From Lachnospiraceae bacterium (GTDB lineage: Bacteria > Bacillota > Clostridia > Lachnospirales > Lachnospiraceae): a stretch of DNA of 51,159 bases. Of this stretch, positions 1-8,675 are shown in pieces. The translations under genes and the position numbers were made by a program. Every line of letters starts with the position of its first letter. The stretch's first letter is position 1. The stretch lies in the NCBI GenBank assembly GCA_016290905.1, contig JAEEVO010000012.1, positions 1 through 51,159 on the forward strand, written 5' to 3'. The notes beneath the pieces were generated by a model. It was not told the origin of the DNA. It saw only the letters and a list, made by a program, of their open reading frames with translations, and did not search any database.

Positions 1-32
1 TCCTCGGTAACAAAACGATGCTCCGCATCTCA

Positions 33-123
33 TTTCAGTCGGGGCTTGAACCCCGCCTGAAACGAAGATCTCCCCCCACCTTCGCTACGCTAAGAGGTGG
101 GGGATATCTTCTGTTTTGTTATA
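33..123. repeat. structured intergenic repeat (copy A)
   Basis: Two stacked hairpins are visible. Positions 33-62 pair TTTCAG-CGGGG with CCCCG-CTGAAA around a 6-nt loop. Positions 66-111 pair GAAGAT plus CCCCACCT with AGGTGGGG plus ATCTTC. The stretch 79-123 recurs as a perfect 45-bp inverted copy at 20343-20387. It looks like a dispersed palindromic repeat, not a gene, and no reading frame of note covers it. Confidence 0.7.
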
Positions 124-158
124 TCATCTGTCGGTGTTTTAGTCAAGAGATATTAAGA

Positions 159-192
159 AAACCTCTTTTGCCAATATAAACAAAAGAGGTTT
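159..192 (-). terminator. intrinsic terminator of tRNA-Leu
   Basis: A 12-bp perfect stem (159-170 with 181-192, arm AAACCTCTTTTG) is followed on the minus strand by a T-rich tract. It lies 9 bases after the 3' end of tRNA-Leu and should end that short transcript. Confidence 0.8.
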
Positions 193-200
193 CTTTCTGC

Positions 201-284
201 TGCGGATAACAGGACTTGAACCTGCATGAACTTGCATTCACATGGACCTGAACCATGCGCGTCTGCCAATTCCGCCATATCCGC
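201..284 (-). tRNA. tRNA-Leu (anticodon CAG)
   Basis: The minus strand folds as a class II (long variable arm) tRNA of 84 nt. The acceptor GCGGATA pairs with TATCCGC and the discriminator base is A. The anticodon stem CATGG/CCATG encloses the loop TTCAGGT, giving anticodon CAG. The T-arm is GCAGG-TTCAAGT-CCTGT. CCA is not encoded. It has its own promoter (305-334) and terminator (159-192). Confidence 0.93.
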
Positions 285-304
285 ATTCATTTTCAACAAG
301 AGGT

Positions 305-334
305 ATTGTATCACAGATCCAAGGTAAAATGCAA
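305..334 (-). promoter_or_regulatory. promoter of tRNA-Leu
   Basis: On the minus strand TTGCAT (329-334), an 18-bp spacer and TACAAT (305-310) form a sigma-A-like promoter about 13 bases before the expected transcript start of the tRNA. Confidence 0.6.
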
Positions 335-342
335 GAACTTTT

Positions 343-1596
343 TTATTTATTCTTAAAATTTCTTTTCTTTGAAACAGCCGAAGCTATTGATATACGATAA
401 TCCAGATACGGTATGTTCATGGCCTGGAAAGCATGGTACAGATCCGATTTGCCCGGCCATACCGTTCCTTTTACCTTATTGTTTTCATCAAGCTGATGAA
501 ACCATGAGCCGCAGGTATGGTCAAGGACCGTATTGTCCAGATATCTCATGAATTTGGCATAATCTTCCGCATAGCTTTCATCGCCGGTTATCCTGTATAA
601 AACAGCCGAAGAATTTATGGCCTCCGCCAGTGTCCAGTGCATCCTGTCCCTTACTACGGGCTTCCCGTCCCAGTCGGTCGTATAAACTATACCCTCTGCC
701 CCGTCTGCATCCCATGCGTCGCTTATAGCTCTTCTGTACAGTCTGCAGGCATCTTCGATATATCCTTGTCTTTTCTCTTCTGAAAGAGCCTCCTCGGATG
801 TTGCCCACTGTGAAATAAGCCTTGCCCACTCGATACCGTGACCGGGGGTGGCTCCGTAGGGCTTAAACGGATCGTCAGGCTTTTCTCTGTTCCTGTCAAG
901 ATCCGGCTTCCAGTCCTTTGTAAAATGCTCGGGGATACGGTAATCATTCTCCTTTGCCCAAAGTATTACGCGATTGATTATCCTTCCTGCCCTATCCCTG
1001 TATTTCCTGTCATTAAGAGCATCCGCCACTGCAAGAAAGGCTTCTACGGTATGCATATTTGCGTTTATGCCCCTGTAATCGTCAAGAACGGTAAATCCGG
1101 TATCCCATGTATCGCAAGAAAGACCTTCCTCCTCATCCCAGAAATACCTGTCATACGTTTTAAGCGCTTCCTCAAGCAGTTCTTTAGCACCCTTTATCTC
1201 CGCCAGATATGCGCTTGATGCCGCAAGGATCACAAATGCGTGGGCATAGCACTGCTTTGAGGGGAGTATCTCACCTTCAGCAGTCCTTCCGGCATACCAT
1301 CCGTTGTGCTCCCTGTCCTTTAATTCTCCGTTTATTCCTTTTATTGCAGCTTCCGCAAGCTCCGCACACCAGTCATACCCCATCATCCTGCCGATGCTGT
1401 ATACATGCGCCATACGGCAGGTAATCCAGGTTTCTCTGGGTCTTTCGATCCACGGAGTTCCGTCGTCTCCGAGATAATAGCTTCCGCCCTCGGGCGAAGG
1501 GAAGCTTTTCCCGAACTTAAGCAGTTCCTCTGCGTTTGATTTCAGAAACTCCTTGTTTTCGACGGTGTCGATCACGTATTTTTTATCTGTTCCCAT
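343..1596 (-). CDS. AGE-family aldose-ketose isomerase (D-mannose isomerase type)
   Basis: A cytoplasmic (alpha/alpha)6-barrel protein of 417 residues in the N-acylglucosamine 2-epimerase superfamily. It resembles the YihS/ManI branch: ITCRMAHVYS near the N-terminus, NANMHTVEAFL in the middle, GATPGHGIEWARL and KSDLYHAFQ late. The two catalytic histidines of the family correspond to H253 and H388. I chose the ATG at 1596 because AGAAGGA lies 10 bases before it. An ATG at 1635 would overlap the preceding gene and has no good ribosome site. With a beta-mannosidase and a fructokinase upstream in the same operon, mannose to fructose isomerisation is the likely reaction. Epimerisation of cellobiose or mannobiose, or sulfoquinovose isomerisation, cannot be excluded from sequence alone. 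Confidence 0.82.
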   Translation of the reverse strand: MGTDKKYVIDTVENKEFLKSNAEELLKFGKSFPSPEGGSYYLGDDGTPWIERPRETWITCRMAHVYSIGRMMGYDWCAELAEAAIKGINGELKDREHNGWYAGRTAEGEILPSKQCYAHAFVILAASSAYLAEIKGAKELLEEALKTYDRYFWDEEEGLSCDTWDTGFTVLDDYRGINANMHTVEAFLAVADALNDRKYRDRAGRIINRVILWAKENDYRIPEHFTKDWKPDLDRNREKPDDPFKPYGATPGHGIEWARLISQWATSEEALSEEKRQGYIEDACRLYRRAISDAWDADGAEGIVYTTDWDGKPVVRDRMHWTLAEAINSSAVLYRITGDESYAEDYAKFMRYLDNTVLDHTCGSWFHQLDENNKVKGTVWPGKSDLYHAFQAMNIPYLDYRISIASAVSKKRNFKNK

Positions 1597-1615
1597 AGCT
1601 TTGTTTTCCTTCTGT

Positions 1616-4108
1616 TTAACGAATATCCCAGACACTTCTGACTCTTATGTTGTCCGCAGTTCCTTTTAGTATCTTTACACGTTTTTCTCCGCCGTTCAGA
1701 TCAAAGAAATTATCCGATAGGATGAGATCGTCGTTATCGTTTCTTATCTCGATGCTCTTTGCGTAGTACTTTGAGCTGACGATTATCTCATCTCCTTCCA
1801 CCCTGGCCTTAAGCTCGGGATCAACGAACCTGAAATGCTTCGGAGGACAGAAAAGCACTGTTCCTTCCGAAACGTTTTTCCCGGCTTCCTCTAAAGAGTA
1901 GCTTACATAATCCTCGTAAAGGCTTGCATCCTTTAGATCGGTCCTGTCAAACCATACTGCGGAAAGAGCGGGAACCGTTATATCTTTTTTCTCTTCTTTC
2001 TTTATCTCGCCCTTAAAGTTCCTCAGTTGCCACTTAACCGTTACTTCCCTGTCGGTCAGTGATTCGTTTGTAACATTAAGCCTTATGGATTTCTTTACCT
2101 CAAAAGGTTCCTCGTTAACGTTCATGCTTTGGCTTAAGAGACCTTCTTCCTCACATGAGATGAGCAGCGGTGCGAAAAATCTCTTTGCATAATAATGCAG
2201 TGCCTTCCATCTTCCGTAATAATCTATGGATGCCCAGGATGCGACCGGCCAGCAGTCATTGAGCTGCCAGTAAACTGTTCCCATGCAGCGTCCGCGGTTA
2301 CGACGGAAATGCTCAACGCCGTACCTTATTGCTTCCGCCTGCAGGAGCTGTGAAGCATAGATGAGCGTATCGAGGCTGTTGGGATAAAGGAAGGTCTGCT
2401 CCATATAGTTCATGATCTTTCCGTTTGCTGCCGCATTTCTCTGATGCTTTTCCATAACATAAGAGAAAACATTTCTGTCCTCCGGAAGAGTAAAGGTTTC
2501 TACGGTCTTTATCGAAGGGAATGACTGGAAACCGAACTCGGAAAGGTATCTGAAAAAGAACTTCCTGTATTCCGTGAACGGTTTGTTTCCGTGCCATACA
2601 TCCCAGTAATGAACATCTCCCCTGTCGGGGTCGTTCGGATAATCAAATCCTCCGCCCGAAGAAGGACTTGCGGGCCAGTATACCCTGTCGGGATCCTCAG
2701 CCTCCATAAGTCTCGGGAACAGGTACTCATACATCTTGACGTAATCGCTCTTTATCTCGTTCTTTGCTCCCCAGGTGCCCTGTCCGACAAACATTTCCAT
2801 TTCGTTGTTTCCGCACCAGAGACCGAGGCTTGCGTGATGTGACAATCTTCTTATCTGGCACTTCAGCTCCTCCATGATATTGTCCTCAAATTCACGGGTC
2901 AGCCTGTAGTTTGCGCATGCGAACATGAAATCCTGCCATACGACAAGCCCGAGCTCATCGCATATATCAAAGAAATAATCATCCGGATACAATCCGCCGC
3001 CCCAGACACGGATGGAATTGAAATTAGCTGCAACACAGTCGGAAAGAAGCTTCCTTGTCCTTTCCTTATTCGTCCTTGAAAGGATATTGTCCTCGGGAAT
3101 GTAGTCTGCGCCCATGGCAAAATACTTTACGCCGTTTACCGTCTGGGCAAATTCCTCGCCGAACTCATCCTTTTTCCTGCTTACCTCAAGCTTTCTCAAA
3201 CCAATCCTTTTTGAACAGGAATCAACAACTTTGCTGCTTTCCTTTTCTACGAGTCTGATATTTACGGTATAAAGAGGCTGTTTTCCCAGACCGTTGGGCC
3301 ACCAAAGCTCGGGCTTCTCTATCGTGAAAGCCTTGGTCAGGTCAGCATTTTCCGCGATTTTTACGCCTTCGGGGGAGATTACGTCCGCCCTGAGCGCAAA
3401 ACCTTCATTTTTAACGGAATCAAGAGCCCTCTCCTTTGAAAGCACACCGTCCTCCATTGTTTCGATCATCGCTGAAACACTGATCTTAACACGGGAATAA
3501 TCCCCGTTCCACTCCTGGCTGATATACGATTTTGCAAGTCGCGCTCCTTCTACCTTAAACAATCCGACACTCTTCCATATACCTGCGTCGGGAAGCCTGG
3601 GACCCCAGTCCCATCCGAACATATAATGTCCCTTACGGATCTTGGGGAAGCCCCGCATGGCGTCCTCCGTACCAAGTATTGCGGGATCTGCTTCAAACTC
3701 TTTTGCAATGAAATTAACCGGACTGTGGAGATTTACCACGATCTCGTTATCCTTATCTTTTAAGAGGCTGCGTACAGGATACTCCCAGACGCGATGCATG
3801 TTGTTGACAGAACCAAGCTTATTTCCGTTCAGCGATATGTCTGCCAGAGTATCTATACCCGAAAATACAAGCAGTATTTCGTCGGCACCATCAGCCTCCT
3901 TGCTATCAACATCAAAGGTCCCGCGATACTCAAAGTCGTTTTTCATCAGCTCCAAAGCCTTACCTTCATTATCACGAAAATAAGGATCGTCCATCTTCCC
4001 CGCCGCGAGCAGGTCGTTATATACCGATCCGGGCACTTTTGCATCATAATATACGTCTTCTGAAGCTATCTTCATCTTCCAGCTCTGGTTTATATCTATT
4101 CTCTTCAA
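1616..4108 (-). CDS. beta-mannosidase, glycoside hydrolase family 2
   Basis: An 830-residue GH2 exo-enzyme expected to release mannose from the non-reducing end of beta-1,4-manno-oligosaccharides. The order is N-terminal sugar-binding jelly roll (about 1-190), immunoglobulin-like domain, TIM barrel (about 320-640) and C-terminal beta domains. The acid/base Glu is E436 in WCGNNEME and the nucleophile is E524 in SEFGFQSF. There is no signal peptide, so it acts inside the cell on imported oligosaccharides. The start is a TTG at 4108, seven bases after GGAGG; the ATG in that spacer is out of frame. It is the middle gene of a three-gene operon and ends 19 bases before the isomerase start. GH2 members also include galactosidases, but the sequence signature fits the mannosidase group. 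Confidence 0.88.
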   Translation of the reverse strand: MKRIDINQSWKMKIASEDVYYDAKVPGSVYNDLLAAGKMDDPYFRDNEGKALELMKNDFEYRGTFDVDSKEADGADEILLVFSGIDTLADISLNGNKLGSVNNMHRVWEYPVRSLLKDKDNEIVVNLHSPVNFIAKEFEADPAILGTEDAMRGFPKIRKGHYMFGWDWGPRLPDAGIWKSVGLFKVEGARLAKSYISQEWNGDYSRVKISVSAMIETMEDGVLSKERALDSVKNEGFALRADVISPEGVKIAENADLTKAFTIEKPELWWPNGLGKQPLYTVNIRLVEKESSKVVDSCSKRIGLRKLEVSRKKDEFGEEFAQTVNGVKYFAMGADYIPEDNILSRTNKERTRKLLSDCVAANFNSIRVWGGGLYPDDYFFDICDELGLVVWQDFMFACANYRLTREFEDNIMEELKCQIRRLSHHASLGLWCGNNEMEMFVGQGTWGAKNEIKSDYVKMYEYLFPRLMEAEDPDRVYWPASPSSGGGFDYPNDPDRGDVHYWDVWHGNKPFTEYRKFFFRYLSEFGFQSFPSIKTVETFTLPEDRNVFSYVMEKHQRNAAANGKIMNYMEQTFLYPNSLDTLIYASQLLQAEAIRYGVEHFRRNRGRCMGTVYWQLNDCWPVASWASIDYYGRWKALHYYAKRFFAPLLISCEEEGLLSQSMNVNEEPFEVKKSIRLNVTNESLTDREVTVKWQLRNFKGEIKKEEKKDITVPALSAVWFDRTDLKDASLYEDYVSYSLEEAGKNVSEGTVLFCPPKHFRFVDPELKARVEGDEIIVSSKYYAKSIEIRNDNDDLILSDNFFDLNGGEKRVKILKGTADNIRVRSVWDIR

Positions 4109-4131
4109 TTTTCATCCTCCGTTATTAAATA

Positions 4132-5142
4132 TCAGTTTTTTCCGAAAAACCTACTGCCATCGGAACAGTCTCGCTCCTTAAGCATTTCCTCTATTTCTCC
4201 GATAGACGGAAGCGCCGGGATCCCGCCCGGCTTTGCTACGCAGAGCGCTCCGGATACAGCTCCGTAATGACCCGCAAGCTCCGCTTTTTCCATGGTTATA
4301 TCGGATGTCTTTCGCACACCCTGTCTTAGCAGGCTTGAAAGGAATCCTCCCCAGTAAGCGTCTCCCGCTCCGGTTGTATCGGTAACGGTCACTTTTACGG
4401 AAGAAATATCTGTCTTTATGGGCTCAGGATCTCCGGCTTTTAAGAAAACAGTTGCGCCTTCTCCTCCCCTTGTAAGCACGATAACCGTAATACCATGTTC
4501 ATTCATATATTTCGGGATGTTTTCTTCTCCGCCTACAAAAGAAAGCTCTTCATCCGAAATCTTTAACAGATCGACATAATCTATGAGCTTTTCGACTTCC
4601 CTTGCACATTCTTCTCTTCCCCAGATCTTGTCGCGGTAGTTTATGTCAAAGCTTACGAGCTTTCCTGCCTCTTTAGCCTTTTTAAGCACCTTAAGCACTG
4701 CATCCTTTTCCGGAACACCGGACTGACTCACCGAGCCCGCATGGACCATGTCCCATTTTGAAAAATCAATCTTCTCGGTATCGTCGGGGTTCAAAAGAAG
4801 ATCTGCCCCGGGCTTTCTCACAAAAGTAAAGGACCTGTCCCCGTCCTCTGAAAGTGTTACAAAAGCAAGTGTTGTATTTGCCTCATCCGTAAGCTTTGGA
4901 ACGAGTATCTCAACATTATCCTTTTTCAGAGTATTTACAAGCAGCCTTCCGAAATCATCATTTCCCATCTTACCTAAAAAACCTGCTTTTATCCCGTTCC
5001 TTGCGGCACTGACAGCAACGTTTGCCGGCGCTCCCCCGGGATTTGCCGTATAAGTATCTGCCATACCCTTTACAGGGGTAAAATCTATGAGCATTTCTCC
5101 GCTGCAGAGCAGACTGCCGCTGTTCTCCAATCTTTCACCCAT
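4132..5142 (-). CDS. fructokinase, PfkB/ribokinase family
   Basis: A 336-residue PfkB-fold sugar kinase. The first signature (GGAPANVAVSAARNG, 36-50) and the second (TDTTGAGDAYWGGF, with catalytic D261) are intact. The overall form matches ScrK-type fructokinases that make fructose-6-phosphate from fructose and ATP. It is the first gene of the mannoside operon, starting 48 bases after a promoter -10 box, with AAGGAG before the ATG. Its job beside an aldose-ketose isomerase is most simply to trap the fructose formed from mannose. 2-keto-3-deoxygluconate kinase is the main alternative in this family. Confidence 0.82.
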   Translation of the reverse strand: MGERLENSGSLLCSGEMLIDFTPVKGMADTYTANPGGAPANVAVSAARNGIKAGFLGKMGNDDFGRLLVNTLKKDNVEILVPKLTDEANTTLAFVTLSEDGDRSFTFVRKPGADLLLNPDDTEKIDFSKWDMVHAGSVSQSGVPEKDAVLKVLKKAKEAGKLVSFDINYRDKIWGREECAREVEKLIDYVDLLKISDEELSFVGGEENIPKYMNEHGITVIVLTRGGEGATVFLKAGDPEPIKTDISSVKVTVTDTTGAGDAYWGGFLSSLLRQGVRKTSDITMEKAELAGHYGAVSGALCVAKPGGIPALPSIGEIEEMLKERDCSDGSRFFGKN

Positions 5143-5189
5143 CTTCTTTCTCCTTTTATCACTGCCGGCTAACGGCTTATCTTAATACA

Positions 5190-5218
5190 AGTATATTCTC
5201 TTATAAGCATAAAAGCAA
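5190..5218 (-). promoter_or_regulatory. promoter of the beta-mannoside operon
   Basis: On the minus strand TTGCTT (5213-5218), a 17-bp spacer and TATACT (5190-5195) give a good sigma-A match, 48 bases before the fructokinase ATG. No regulator gene is adjacent, and no obvious LacI-type palindrome overlaps the boxes. Confidence 0.6.
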
Positions 5219-5228
5219 GTTTTTTAAT

Positions 5229-5257
5229 AAAAAAAAGCGGATTACTCCGCTTTTTTT
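5229..5257 (-). terminator. terminator overlapping the end of the exporter operon
   Basis: The last codons and stop of the permease gene form one arm of a hairpin (AAGCGGA/TCCGCTT around GTAA), followed on the minus strand by eight T. The stop codon sits in the loop, so termination is built into the gene end. Confidence 0.8.
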
Positions 5258-6381
5258 ACATTATGTTTTCCAACCAGAAGGCCTATTACAAGGATCATGA
5301 TGCCGAACATAAGCTGTATAAGAAGACAGTTGACGATATCGCCAAAGCCGCTGCCGTTTTTTATCCTTTGCATAGCCTCCGAATACCAGTAGGTCGGAAG
5401 GAACTGACCTATGGCCTTAGCGGTATTTCCGATATATTCGAGAGGTACGAATATTCCGCCTAAGAAACAGAAGGACAGACTGACCAAATTTGTTATGCCG
5501 GATGCTGCCTCAGGCTTGATCCTGAAATTTGATAATGCAACTATTGTCATTGCAACGGTAACCGCAAGCACTAAGACATCGATGATTATCAGCCACCAGC
5601 GATCACTGAAGGCTTCACCCGAAAGGCTTGAAGCGATAATTATCAGAAATACCGTGAAAATACCTGTCGTGGTTGCGCTTGCAAGTGTCAGCATAGTCTG
5701 TTTTTTATATGCGGGATATGAAGAAATACCGGTCCTTTTGCTTAACAGCGAGCTGCCGAATCTGAGCAATACGGGGAATATTGCCGACAGGAGCAATGTA
5801 AGGATACCGTAAGGGAGATACTGAAATACCACGAATACCTTTTCATCTGCCACCTTATTTTCAGCTACTATCTGAACATCGTCCGTATTGGCCAGGGACT
5901 CCCTTGCAAAGCTGTCGGCTTCAGCAAAACTGTAACCGCCCTTAAGATAACCGGATGTAAGCCTGAAATAGCTTTCCATTTCGGTCTCAACACTGTAGCC
6001 CATTCTGGCGCCCGCATTCTTTGTGCTTTCTACCTTAAGGTTTGAAGTTTTGCCTTCAAGGAATGCAGCACCGAAGCCCTCGGGGATTACCAGATAATTG
6101 GATATCCTTGTATAATACAGCATATCTGTTATCTGATCCGAAGTGTAGTCACCCTCAAGGATTGTATTCACGTTTCCGAGATATGAGATAAGTCCCTTTG
6201 AAACTTCCGATCTGTCATTATCTACTATAACAAGTCCCTGAGAAATGCTTGAATATGCCGTGTTTCCTCCCGAGCCTACGCTTGAAAGTATACATATTAC
6301 CGCTATTGTTATACTGAGATACATTATCAAAGAAACTTTATATTCTTTTAATACCTTAAAAAAAGTTTTAAACACTATCAT
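5242..6381 (-). CDS. ABC-2 type exporter permease (distal)
   Basis: A 379-residue membrane subunit of an ABC exporter. It has one N-terminal transmembrane helix, a long extracytoplasmic stretch (about 40-190) and five or so C-terminal helices, the usual ABC-2 permease topology. The start at 6381 is preferred over 6405 because GGAAGG lies just before it; it overlaps the preceding permease gene by 14 bases, suggesting translational coupling. It should pair with the 6368-7522 permease and the 7524-8474 ATPase. The set resembles the linearmycin-resistance (LnrLMN) and DrrAB class of amphiphile/drug exporters. The substrate is unknown. Confidence 0.82.
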   Translation of the reverse strand: MIVFKTFFKVLKEYKVSLIMYLSITIAVICILSSVGSGGNTAYSSISQGLVIVDNDRSEVSKGLISYLGNVNTILEGDYTSDQITDMLYYTRISNYLVIPEGFGAAFLEGKTSNLKVESTKNAGARMGYSVETEMESYFRLTSGYLKGGYSFAEADSFARESLANTDDVQIVAENKVADEKVFVVFQYLPYGILTLLLSAIFPVLLRFGSSLLSKRTGISSYPAYKKQTMLTLASATTTGIFTVFLIIIASSLSGEAFSDRWWLIIIDVLVLAVTVAMTIVALSNFRIKPEAASGITNLVSLSFCFLGGIFVPLEYIGNTAKAIGQFLPTYWYSEAMQRIKNGSGFGDIVNCLLIQLMFGIMILVIGLLVGKHNVKKAE

Positions 6382-7522
6382 AGCTGACCTTCCTTCCAAG
6401 AACAAGTCCTAAGATGATAAATACCGAAGAGATTCCCAGCATGAATATAACCGTCTGCAGATATCTCTCACCCGGTCCGAACATATTTAAGCAGTAGAAC
6501 GCATCACTTATTACTGCCGCGGGATTGAGTTTATTTACGATCGGGCAATGTTCCGTGATAATCGCCTTCATGTCTCCGTACATAAGTCCGGAAAGAGAGC
6601 ATCCGACAAGAGTAACTGCAACAAGGATGCCTTCCTTTTTTTCGATACGGAAGCTTCCGATATTGCCGATGAAGAAACCGAGTGATACTCCGACTAAGGA
6701 AGCCAACGCGGCTGTTGCCAGGATCAGCGGCTTATCTCCGCCGAAATTGATCTTTAAGACAAACATCATATAGAGCAGTGCGATTTCCAGGACTACGGTC
6801 TGTACGATATAAGAGGATACAAAACCCGTTGCCTGAAACATCATTCTTCTGACCGGGGACACATTGGCTCTGGCTCCTACTGCCGACATGTTTGCCTGGC
6901 TTCTGTTACCTATCTTCAGGCTGCTGAGCGATGCGAAAAGAGCGGTCATGGAGAGCAGGCTGTAGAAATATGTGAGAAAAGGATCCTTGTTATCTCCGAC
7001 AAGACTTTTGGCTGCTATATGAGAAGTATCCTTCTGAAGCCCGGCTATTACATCCGCCAGATTTTCAGGATGATCCTTTGCAGTCCTTTCAATGAGTTCA
7101 AGGCTCTGATTATAACTTGTGACTACATTCTGCTGTATCGTCGAACGTACACCGTTACTGTATATGTCAAGCGAAAGCCTTCCGGTGTCCGCAACCTTGA
7201 TTATACCGTTTACCTTTTCATCATCCTTTAAAAGAGCTTCGGCCTCGCTGTATTCAAGATACGAGATATCAAGCAGCTTCGTGCTTCCGTCATTTAGCGA
7301 AAGCCCTTCCAGGAAACTTTTTGTATTTGAGATCACTTCCGGATTATCGGTTTCAAATACAACCGCCGTTTTTACGGGTTCCTGAAGGAAGGTGTCATAA
7401 ATGCTTCCGAATGCTATATAAAACAGCGTACCGAGCAATACAGGAAACATCAGCGTCCAGAAAATGTTCGACTTGTCCCTAAACCCAAGCTTAAGCTGTT
7501 TTCCCAATAAATTCATAAACAT
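6368..7522 (-). CDS. ABC-2 type exporter permease (proximal)
   Basis: A 384-residue ABC-2 permease. A first transmembrane helix lies at about 20-40, then an external domain (about 45-180), then five hydrophobic segments to the C-terminus. GGAGG lies six bases before the ATG at 7522, and the preceding ATPase gene stops one base earlier at 7524, so the pair is tightly coupled. It is similar in build to its neighbour and probably forms a heterodimer with it in the membrane. Confidence 0.82.
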   Translation of the reverse strand: MFMNLLGKQLKLGFRDKSNIFWTLMFPVLLGTLFYIAFGSIYDTFLQEPVKTAVVFETDNPEVISNTKSFLEGLSLNDGSTKLLDISYLEYSEAEALLKDDEKVNGIIKVADTGRLSLDIYSNGVRSTIQQNVVTSYNQSLELIERTAKDHPENLADVIAGLQKDTSHIAAKSLVGDNKDPFLTYFYSLLSMTALFASLSSLKIGNRSQANMSAVGARANVSPVRRMMFQATGFVSSYIVQTVVLEIALLYMMFVLKINFGGDKPLILATAALASLVGVSLGFFIGNIGSFRIEKKEGILVAVTLVGCSLSGLMYGDMKAIITEHCPIVNKLNPAAVISDAFYCLNMFGPGERYLQTVIFMLGISSVFIILGLVLGRKVSYDSV

Positions 7523-7523
7523 G

Positions 7524-8474
7524 TCATGCCTCCTGATCTCTGAGAGAAGTTCCCGTTATTTCAAGGAACACATCATTTAATGTAGGAAGTTCCGAATAAA
7601 TCCTGTCGTAATCAATACTGTTCTGTGCGAAATAATCGATAACGTGTGAGATATTGTGCCTTCCGCCGGCACATTTTATCATGAGCCTGTCGGACATATA
7701 TTTTACATCATATACATGATTGAGCTTTCCGATGGCTTCTACGTGCCTGTCATCAAGTTTCTTTATGTCAACGATAACATTTTCTGTATTCTTGATGCTT
7801 CTCTTTAATTCATCCGAAGTGCCTTCGGCTACATTCTTACCCTTGTCCATTATAAGGATGTGGGTGCATATCTGTTCAACCTCTTCCATGTAATGGCTTG
7901 TGTATATAATGGTAGCTCCGTTTTTGTTCAGCTCGGTGATACCTTCGAGGATCTTGTTCCTGCTCTGGGGATCTACCGCTACAGTCGGCTCGTCCATGAT
8001 GATCAGCTCGGGCTTATGGGCTATGCCGCAGGCTATGTTAAGCCTTCTGAGCAGGCCGCCCGAAAGCTTTTTGGGCTTGAATTTAGTAAAATTCTCAAGA
8101 CCTACAAACTTAATTGCATCCTCAACATACTGTTTTCTTGTCTGTTTGTCCTGGATATACAGTCCGCAGAAATAATCAATGTTTTCATATACATTAAGCT
8201 CATCAAATACAGCTACGTTCTGCATGACTATGCCGATCTTCTTCTTTATATCGTAACGGTCATTTTTCATTTTTTCTCCGAATACCTTGATCTCTCCGTT
8301 ATTATAATTTAGTAAAGAAAGAATGCAGTTGATAGTCGTGGTCTTTCCCGATCCGTTCGGGCCTAAAAGTCCGAACACCTCGCCCTTTTCTATCTCCATG
8401 TTGAAATTGTCAAGAGCTATGAGTTCTTTGTACCTTTTTACCAGATTTTTTACTTCTACGATTTTCTCTGCCAT
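7524..8474 (-). CDS. ABC exporter ATPase
   Basis: A 316-residue nucleotide-binding subunit. It has Walker A GPNGSGKTT (38-46), signature LSGG (137-140), Walker B with DEP at 161-163 and switch-histidine region TSHYMEEVE. After the core (about 1-235) it carries the C-terminal regulatory extension typical of DrrA/Lnr-type drug exporter ATPases (about 235-316). It is first in the operon, with GGAGG six bases from the ATG. Its promoter has a TGAC-N4-GTCA dyad upstream, so control by the neighbouring two-component system is likely. Confidence 0.9.
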   Translation of the reverse strand: MAEKIVEVKNLVKRYKELIALDNFNMEIEKGEVFGLLGPNGSGKTTTINCILSLLNYNNGEIKVFGEKMKNDRYDIKKKIGIVMQNVAVFDELNVYENIDYFCGLYIQDKQTRKQYVEDAIKFVGLENFTKFKPKKLSGGLLRRLNIACGIAHKPELIIMDEPTVAVDPQSRNKILEGITELNKNGATIIYTSHYMEEVEQICTHILIMDKGKNVAEGTSDELKRSIKNTENVIVDIKKLDDRHVEAIGKLNHVYDVKYMSDRLMIKCAGGRHNISHVIDYFAQNSIDYDRIYSELPTLNDVFLEITGTSLRDQEA

Positions 8475-8504
8475 TTTAAACCTCCGGGTTGTGTTTTATC
8501 TTTG

Positions 8505-8520
8505 CCGGATATGTATCCGG
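8505..8520. promoter_or_regulatory. inverted repeat in the exporter 5' leader
   Basis: CCGGATATGTATCCGG, a perfect 7+7 inverted repeat with a 2-base centre, lies 30 bases before the ATPase start and downstream of the -10 box. As RNA its 2-base centre is tight for a hairpin, so it could equally be a protein-binding dyad. No function is evident. Confidence 0.4.
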
Positions 8521-8546
8521 TTTTGCATCCTTTTTATGTTTGCAGC

Positions 8547-8552
8547 ATTATA
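8547..8552 (-). promoter_or_regulatory. -10 box of the exporter operon
   Basis: A perfect TATAAT on the minus strand. The -35 position (8570-8575) reads CATTCA and is poor, as expected for an activator-dependent promoter. The TGAC-N4-GTCA dyad lies 48 bases further upstream. Confidence 0.6.
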
Positions 8553-8600
8553 ATACATTTTTTAAAACGTGAATGTAAGTGTTAAATGTAAAAAGGTAAT

Positions 8601-8614
8601 GTGACATTTGTCAC
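8601..8614. promoter_or_regulatory. candidate response-regulator operator (site 1)
   Basis: GTGACATTTGTCAC is an inverted repeat with 6-base arms. It matches the site at 22463-22476 in the core TGAC-WAAW-GTCA when read in the direction of transcription. It sits 48 bases upstream of the exporter -10 box. A NarL/LuxR-type regulator gene ends 61 bases away, on the far side of a terminator. I infer that this regulator binds here. Confidence 0.55.
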
Positions 8615-8644
8615 AAAAAAAGCCCTGCAGTTATCTGCAGGGCT
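8615..8644 (-). terminator. terminator of the two-component operon
   Basis: The stem AGCCCTGCAG/CTGCAGGGCT with a 4-base loop is followed on the minus strand by a run of T. It separates the regulator operon (10815 to 8676) from the exporter operon, so the two are independent transcripts. Confidence 0.88.
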
Positions 8645-8675
8645 GACCGGAGGCTTCTAAAGCACCGGATTCCGG

